Source of the DNA: Plotosus lineatus
Lineage: Eukaryota > Chordata > Actinopteri > Siluriformes > Plotosidae
NCBI GenBank assembly: GCA_024760905.1
Contig: CM045734.1
Coordinates: 43,388,564 to 43,452,563 of the forward strand
Length of the DNA: 64,000 nt
Reading direction: 5' to 3'
A model generated the notes under the pieces. That model saw only the letters and a program-made list of their open reading frames with translations. It searched no databases and was not told the DNA's origin. The translations under genes were made by a program, and so were the position numbers. Below, piece after piece: positions 39,901 to 49,410 of the stretch (positions are counted from its first letter, which is position 1; every line of letters begins with the position of its first letter).

Positions 39901-42814
39901 ATACATACTTAGCAATCCGGTTCACTAATTGATGAAACAAGCAGGAAAATCCTTTTACATTTACAATACAACGATCCCTCACTTTTCACGGTTAATTGTG
40001 ACCGAGATCTCCACACGACCATCGAATTGATTGACGTATACGTACATGTATATGTGTATAAAATATCAATAAATACATATTCAATGCTATAAATGCTTAT
40101 AATAACAATTACATATTCAAAAATAATGCATAAGATGTAAACAAAATATAAATACACACACATATAGACACGCGCGTGCACACACTCAGATGCGCACCTC
40201 ACAACAATGTAACTAGTTTTGGGAGATTTTGGTTGTTTTTTTGTTTGTTTAGGGTTTTTTTTTTTTTGTATTTTTTTTTTTTTGCATAACTGACCTTGTT
40301 TTTGTGGTATTTTTCTTATCTTTTCCCCCTATTCTTCCTTAATTTCCTTATCGTTTAATTCTACGAATATTTAAAAAAAAAAAAAAAAACGCGATGTACT
40401 GAAGCCGCATGACTTGAAGTGCGAAGTAACGAAGGATCCCTGTGTATCTTGTTTAATCCAATTAAAGTCACGGGGAGGCTGGATCCTATCTCAGCCAACT
40501 CTAGGGTGAAGGTGGGGTACACCCTGAACAGTTCACCCAGACCATTGCAGGGCCATCATACACACGATCATTCACTTTCACACCTAGTGACAATTTGGAG
40601 CTGCCATTTAGCCTAATATACATGTCCTTGGACTGCAGGAGAAAACCAGTATGCCTGGAAGAAACCTACTTATGTACAGGGTGAACGTGCAAACTCCACA
40701 GAGAAAACCCAGGACTAAAACCCAGGACCTTCTTGCTGTGAGACAGATATGCTAACCATTACGCCACTGTAGCATTTCATTGATAATTTCAAGAGAATTT
40801 AATCTGCATTCATGTAAAACTTAGTACTGGTGATGTTACCCTACAATATTTCCCTAATTTGGTACAAGACGTTAATATAGACACAGTATATAAGAGTATT
40901 TTCCGATAAGAGTGTTTGTACTCACAAGCAGCTTCATCCACTGAGAGCTCATTTGCTAGGATGCCTCCGATCTTGCTGAAGGCCGGCATTTGAATCCCAT
41001 ACTTCTCCAACTCTTTTCTCATGTTACTGATCTCCTCCTCTGGAGAGGGAGAATACTCCTTTAATTCACTTCAACTCATACAAAGTTGTTTTTTTTTTAA
41101 ATCCTGCAGAACGGTGTTCAACAGTGTGGAACCATACCAATCCCAGTTATGCCTCAAGAAACATTTCTATCTCCCTTTCATCAGCAAGAAATCTGAAATA
41201 GTTTTTAATCTGAATACTACTGCTGTACTAAGAAGCAATAAAACGGTGGGTGCAAAACATACATCAGTCACCATGATAAGCATAACATTACAATTAAGCA
41301 AAGCACAGCTGGTAATTACCGGATATTATTGCCCACAGGCTTGGTGAATAATTACCTTCTGTGTTTTATGTGCATATGGGGAGTGACACCTGAGTGTTTA
41401 TGACTAATAGACTGTGTGATGAATGTAACTTACCAAATTAAGCATAGATTTGCATATTAATATAAGAAGAATTATAATGTTAATAAGAGATTTTCAGATA
41501 ATTTTACTGTTCACCATGTGATTTTATGTGTTTACAGGGTTTGAAGATTAGCATCTGTCGTGTATACCTGTAAAGTCCACTTTTCCCAGCAAGTCTTGAA
41601 TTTGTGGTGCAATTCCCAATTTGTAGAGATATAAACTGCAAAAAAAGGTTGTTATGTAATTACAAACAAACAAGTCAAATCCGTGTCAAATCTATGGCCA
41701 AATGCTACAACATCACATTAAAAACATTTCTGAAATTCTCTTTAAACCTCAACGCTCTGAAAATTTAAATAAACAAACAAATAAATAAATAAACCTGTAA
41801 TTTGTGGCCGTGGCAATGCTGTAAAAATCTTGTCAAATAATTTTGTTTTGTCTTGTATGAAACAAGCAAGCGAACTACACAAGAAGGTCAAAGGTCAGAG
41901 AAACAGAAATCAACATTTCCACTTACACCTAATATGTTAGGAGTACAAAAGCAAAAACAAAGCAAGAAGAAAATTGGACACAGTAATGGTTACGATTAAA
42001 AAAAAAATAATAAAAAAAAAAAGTTGAAAAAAGTTTTCTTTCTTTCTTTTGCCATTCATCAAAAAAAAAAAACTTTTGCAGTTGATACCCTAAGTATAAA
42101 AATGAGGATAAATGTTCTAACATATATTGCTAGTTTTGGAGTCACTTCACTTCACTTATCCCTTAACATCCGAGGATGTCGTTGGGGCGCCTTCATGGCG
42201 AGACTTGGGCTGATTTGGCCTGGCGGAGCCCATTCCTCTCCAGGTCGTAGAAACACACTGACAGATTTGCAGCTACTCTTTACGAAAGTCAGCAATGGTT
42301 CTTTTACATGCCTCTCACCATAGACTGTGAGAGACATGGCCTGCCTTTGATAACCCAGTTTGCTGCACTGGGGGGACAATGACGACCTTGTGGGGACTCG
42401 AACCCCCAACCTTAGGATCAGCGATCCCACGCCCTAACCACTAGACCACCACTGCCCCTTAGTTTTGGAGTAATTAATGAAAACCTGCCAGGGATTTCCA
42501 GCCTTTTAAGCAAACAATACTTAAATTTCCACAAAGTATTAATTCATTGCTTACTGAAAGTCAACTTTGCTGTGATGGGTCACATTTTAAATTAGGAATC
42601 ATTTAACATTGACAGGAGGCTAGAAGGGATCACAGTGGCATAGTGGTTAGCACATCGACCTTAGAGAAGGCGCTGCTCTTGAGTGTGTGGATGTTTCTGT
42701 GTGGAGTTTGAATGTTCTCCATATGCTTATCTGGGTTCCCTCTGGGTATTCTGGTTTCTTCCAATGGTCCAAAGATATCCACGTTAGGTTAGTGGTTGCT
42801 CCAAATCGTCCTAG

Positions 42815-42846
<32 letters not shown>

Positions 42847-45750
42847 TGGCCTATCATGGACTGGTGAACTATTCAGGGTGTACGCTGCCTTTGCCAAGCG
42901 CCAGCTGAAATAGGCTCCAGCAGCCTCCCCACGACCCTAGTAGGGTTAAGTGGTTTGGCAAATTTATGACTAAATGAATGAATCCTGATGATATGATGGA
43001 AATATAAAAGTGTAATGTCATGCTTCCTAACACAAGAGGTCAGTATACAGTTGGTTCAAGCCTTGTCGACTGTACATTGTAGATATATTAGAAGAAATCC
43101 TGCAGTCTGCCTTTTTACAGGTGCCTGGAAACTCCATTAAACTTTCATCTACCTGCTGATAACGGATAAGTAAACCATGAATCATTAAAACATTCACTGT
43201 GGATATGTGTGCAAGATAAGCCTTGCATGCTTCCTGTACCTTGATCTCTGAAGACATAGAAATTTTGATTTTTCTTTGTTTTATTCATCAAGAGTGAGGG
43301 GGTGTTATGTTTAACCCCTGGCAAAAGAGTAACAGCTTATTATGACTAACATTGGGCGGCTCACACAAATGAAAGTGTTTACAGCTTTTGTTGGAGAGAA
43401 GAGAAGAATTGGATATTCCTTAATACTGCCACAGATTTTTTTTTTCTCTCCAGGCACCAATGTGTACAGTATCCAATGAGAAAACAAAACAAGGATCAAC
43501 TTGTAAACAGTTCACAATTAAACACAATGCAGAGGATTTTGGCTATTTGATGCCTGTGGCTATTTCCTGTACTTAGGAAGGTGGGGGTTTCCCTGGACCC
43601 ATGTGTGGCCTCAAGGCTGCTTTGTACAGCTGAGAAGCTAAAGTTGACTATCAGGTCAGGAAGGAAGTGCTTCTCCAAGGAAGAGGGAGGAAGCCAGACA
43701 GGCTCAGATGGCAAGAACCAGAGAGATGAGAGAAAGAAAGAGTACCAGCAAGAAAACACCATAAAACAATTACTCCAGCCAGACAGGCCTTCCTGTTGTC
43801 AGTCAGTAAACACATTGACATGTATTCGCTAATTACATTCATGTGGCTGTTTAGCAGAGGAAGTGGCTCAAGATTAATTTATATCCAGATATTGAATTAT
43901 TCAGTTGATTGATTATGAATATTTCATTCCAAATGACGGAGTTGAATGTATTGTGAAATAATAGACTTAACAGATAACAGCCCTTAACACACATGATATG
44001 CAAAATGAATCCAAGACAGTGGTGGTGGGGGCAGCTGTGTCCTGGTGGTAAAAGGTGCTGGATATATGATCCTAGGGGTTGAGAGTTCGAGTCCCACTCC
44101 CCACAAGGTTGTCACTGTCCCCCCAGTGCAGCTAACTGGGTTATCAAATGCCGGCCATGTCTCTCACTGTCTATGGTGAGAAGTTCATGTAAAAGAACCA
44201 TTGCTGACTTTCGACAAGAATAGCTGCATCCTTGGGTTGAGTCAGGAAGGGCATCCGGCATGAAGAAAAAAAAACAAAACAAAACCTACCTATACCAAAT
44301 TCAACATGCGAATCATTAATATGACTTCCATGAGGATGGAGGCAGATGATTCACTGTGGCAACCCCTGAAAGAGAACAGCTGAAAGGAAAAGAAGAAGAT
44401 CCAAGACAGTGGTGGTTTAGTGGTTAAGGATCTGGATTACTGATTTGACGATCGGCGGCTCAACATGCCACTGTTGGCTCCTTAGGCAAGGCCCTTCACC
44501 CTCAGTTGCTCACTTGTGTATAGTGGGACCTCGGTGGTCAAATACAATTCATTACAAAAATGTGGTCGATTAGTGATTTGTTGGAAGTATGAAACAATAT
44601 TTCCCATAAGAAATAGTTAAGTCCATTAATGCATTCAGATTAATGTTTACTTCCATCAATACATTTGTATATAATTTGAAAACGAGTGTATTTATGAAGC
44701 ATATTAATATACAATACATACATTAATGTACAAAAGAGTAAAACATAATAGTTAATTAACATAAAAGTTAATGCCTTTCTTGTTGTGATGTGTCCATGTA
44801 TGTGGATGGATGGAGAGGGAGAGATGGGGGACGGATTATTGCTTTGAAGGGGCGTGGCGGTTTTTCCCTTCTCTGCCTGTTGATCACAGTTGATTCTTTC
44901 AGGTTCTCACAACTTTTCTTTTTTCCTTTCTAGTGGAAGTACTGATGCTTTTCTTAGGACTCAGGGTTGAGGGTTAAAGTATCCGTAATGTAATGATGTT
45001 CATGCTATGCAGTACATATATAGTACATATATAGTAATGTACATGATGTGCAGTACGAGACACTCGCTCAATGGCCGTTCAAAGTACTGAACACTGAGAG
45101 CAGCATTCAACACACTTCGCTTTGCTCCATTCGAACTCTGATGTTCGAACACCAAGACATATTTTCTTCATATTTTTTGATCGTACTCCAATTTGTTTGA
45201 CTAAAGAATCGTTCAACCACCAAGGTTCCACTGTAAAATAAAAATAAAAAGAGATGAATGTAAGTCACTCCGGGTAAAGGTGTCTGCCAAATGCCATAAA
45301 TTGAATGACCAAATGAACAAGAGGTGTTCGTGATAATCCTCAGAACTTCTCCCATATAAAGATGAAATGCTACAGTTGGGGTGCAATTGACTTTCGGATT
45401 AGCAGCGGTGTGTATGCAACATGTAGCACAAAAAAAAAAAAAAAAAAAAGACATCTCTTTAGACAGGTTTCCTGTTATGCTGAGCACCTGATATAACAGC
45501 ATATGCCATCATATTAACAAAAAGTTGGTGCTGGTTAAAAAAACAAAACTCTGTGGACACTGCAATCTAAAATAGTCTTTCTTATGAATCAACAACAATA
45601 TATTGTAAATCATATACATTTTTCCTAAACTTAGTAAATAATTTTAACTGCATTTTTACCATGTATAATTATGGGCAGCCATAGCCTAATGGTTAGAAAA
45701 GCAGGTTTGAGACGAAAATTTTGGTGTTCCGATTCTGAGAACAGCAGGGA

Positions 45751-45806
<56 letters not shown>

Positions 45807-45921
45807 TGGCCTTCCCTTTCGGTAACCTTCATGGCTGAAGCGCCCTTGGGCACAGCAACTTATCCGGCAGCACAGTGTGGCCTCCCACTTCTCCTGAGCA
45901 TGCTCACTGTTTGTGTGTGTT

Positions 45922-45967
<46 letters not shown>

Positions 45968-48900
45968 CACTTTGAATGCATTGTATGCAGTTACATTTCA
46001 CTTTCATGACAAGAAAATAAAAAAGAAAGTAAGTAATGTAGATTCAGAGTAAAATATTCTGAAGATGCATTTCCTCACACTATAGACACTGTAAAGACCA
46101 CCTGATAAAGACAAGATCTGCTGTTGTGGCAAAATGGCGGGAACTGACAGGAAACAGCAACAGGAAATGACTATAATGCAGACAGGAAGTAAAGTGATGA
46201 GGCTCTGGAGATGATGTACCACAGGACACTTGTCACTGAAACCATCACAACAAGGATGTGAGTTGGTATGGTGGGTGAGGTTGTCATGGCAAGTGTTTAA
46301 GCAACACAAACCACATGAGCTAGCAGTTGCACACACGGTTATTTCAGGTGAATAATCTATTGCTGTTTGTATACTATGCAGTGCAAATTTATATAAATGC
46401 AAGTGGTGTATGTGCTCTTCGAGATTTAATTAAAAATACAAGGAATGAGGGTGGGGCCAGTGGCATGGTGGTTAGGGTGCGCGGCTCATGATCGGGAGGT
46501 TGTGTGTTCGAATCCCAGTTAGCCCCCCACTGTGCTAAGACCGCTGGGCAAGGTCTCAACCACAAGTGTGCCTCTGTTCACCCAGCAGTATAAATGGGTA
46601 CCAGTAAAATATACTGGGGAGGTAATTTGCGATGGACTACCACCCCATCCAGGAGGAGTTGAACTCCTAGTTGCTTCACGCTACTGAAACTGGGGATAAA
46701 CAGCGGCCTGATGAGCCACTATGGCTTGGGTGTAAAAAGCCCAACAAACTTTACCTTTACAAGGAATGAGGTAAGAAAAAAATATCTCGCAAATACCTGA
46801 GTGCATGAATACAATAGATCACTTTGGGCATGTTCTTACGGTCATACACATCAGTTGTCTCAGGATAGAATATCTGAAAGAGGAAAGCAGTATTACATTT
46901 TGTGGTGCATTTCATGAAAAAAAATGAAATTCTTAACTCACTCTGCTATAATCATAGAAAAGCTATAAATCATGACAAGACTGGGTGCATAAGTAAAATG
47001 TCAAAAAGGCATCAATTCTTTTATCAAGTCTCATATCTGCTTGGATCGGCGCAATCTACCATGCATACTCAGTTAAGCAAAGAGAGTTGTAAAATGAATG
47101 AAACCCCGAATCCAGAAAAAAGAGAACTCTCTGCTCTGCTGGTGATTCACATCAGTGCAGGCTGAGTACTAAACGTGTTCAACAAAGCCATTGCTCACTT
47201 GAAAGACCGGAAGTGCGCATAACCCACGCTTTGTTTCAAGCAAGTAAACTACTTTCAGAAAGTGCACTACTTTCGGTATTGAGCGTCTTACATGTTGTAA
47301 GCATTGATTGGCTGTTTTAAGCTTCATGTAAAGTAAGTCGGCTCAGCTTCATGTCATGTGATTCAGCTCAGCTTCATGTAAAGTGACCATCCGTCGACCA
47401 TCGGAACCATTTGCAAGCAGAGAGATTGCATCATAGAGAATGTTAAAGGTTATATTTGATACTGTATTTGATATTTGATGAGTGAATTTGATTAAAATTT
47501 ATCAATTTGAAATTATTTTTGCTTGAATTTAATTAATTTGAAATTAATGTTGATATTATTTGATATATTTGATCTTATTTTACAATGTTATGTTTATAAT
47601 AATTGATTTAGGGGTGTTTTATGAGATACGATAATGGTATTTATGGATGTATAGTACAGTATGAGTGTCATACGTCACACGTCATACATCACTGTAACAA
47701 CTTACGTTCACTTTCAACTTACGGTCGGCCGTCCGGAACCAATTAAAAACGTAAGTCAGGGAGCGTCTGTATAAAGAACAGCTGGAAGACCAATTACCAC
47801 TAATGAGGTCTATTGGCAGTCTCCCCGGTCCTAAGATGTGTGCAGGCTGTTGTAAGAAGAAGAGGGGATGCCTCACAGTGGTGAAAATGGCCTTGTCCCA
47901 ACTTTTTTGAGATTTGTTGATACCATGAAATTTAAAATCAACATATTTTTCCCTTAAAATGATACATTTTCTCAGTTTAAACTTTTGACCCTGTCATCTC
48001 TGTTCTATTCGGAATAAAATATTGAAATTTCGCACTTTCATATCATTGCATTCAGTTTTATTCCCAATTTGTATAGTGTCCCAATTTTTTTGGAATCCGG
48101 TTTGTAGACAGAATCATTCCTATAAATGGATACCTGGTGTACAAGGATACTAGAAATGAATTTTGTATTAAGTTTGTTGGGGGTTTGGAACTGTTCACTT
48201 ATACAAGATTTAAAAATGCCCATGATGCAATTCATTCCCCTTTGCTTCCTGCTGGGCCCAGAAACTCCAGACTTATTTTGATTTTGCAAGCAGGAAAACT
48301 ACTTAAAAATATATAAACAAGTATTATGAACATTCACTGCATGTTTCGATGACTTCTTGGCAACAACATTTGAGTTAAAATCCTGACACAACTCTTTGAG
48401 TCATGCATAGATTTGACACTTGACTTCACAACCTGTGTAAACGTGTATAAAACTTCACTGCAGTTTCGTCACAGATGTACAAACGTGTTGACACTATAAA
48501 AGCAGTGTATCTGGATGAGAGTGAGTTGTGTGGCTTTATGGTACCGAAATCCTCACCTTTGGCAAACCAATAGACTCCATAGCTCTGAGCCACTGAACTG
48601 TGTTGTCTGTGTGTCTGAAGTGTAGCCCTGTGTACTGGGCAACAAAAAGAAAAAAAAAAAGACCACACAATGAACAGTTAGTCCAGAGTAAACTATTCCC
48701 TCAATAATTATTTGTGAACCAGTGTAATATCTTGTGTCATAATTATTTCTTCGCAACAATATCAAACTGCTCTTCTGCCACTAAATTGTAGTCAGTGGTG
48801 TATCTCCACACTTGGAATCTAAAAGAAGTGGGAATGACTGTGATGCATTAAGCATACAGCTTCCTATAAATATAGGGACTGGTGAATAATATTTTCACTC

Positions 48901-49060
48901 AGTTACACAATCCGGTTAAACTCTCGTTGATTCATTGATCATTATTAATTTTCCAAATCACTTAAACCTATTAGGGTCAAAGGGAGCTGGAACCTATCTC
49001 AGCCTTCCCTGGGTGAAGGCAGGGTATACCCTGAACAGCCTGCCAGTCCATTGCAGAGCC

Positions 49061-49098
<38 letters not shown>

Positions 49099-49339
49099 AT
49101 TGACACTCACACCTAGGGGCAATCTGGAACAGCCCATTAGCCTATTGTGCATATCTTTGGACTGTGGAAGGAAACCGGAGTACCTAGAACAACCCAAACA
49201 AGCATAGCGAGAATATGCAAATTTCATACAAAAATGCCCTTGCAAAGCCCAGGACTCAAACCCAGAACCTTCCTGCTGGAACTAAATACACTACAATGCT
49301 TTCCCAGTTTAACTTGCTATCTTGATATCCTGTAAAATT

Positions 49340-49410
<71 letters not shown>

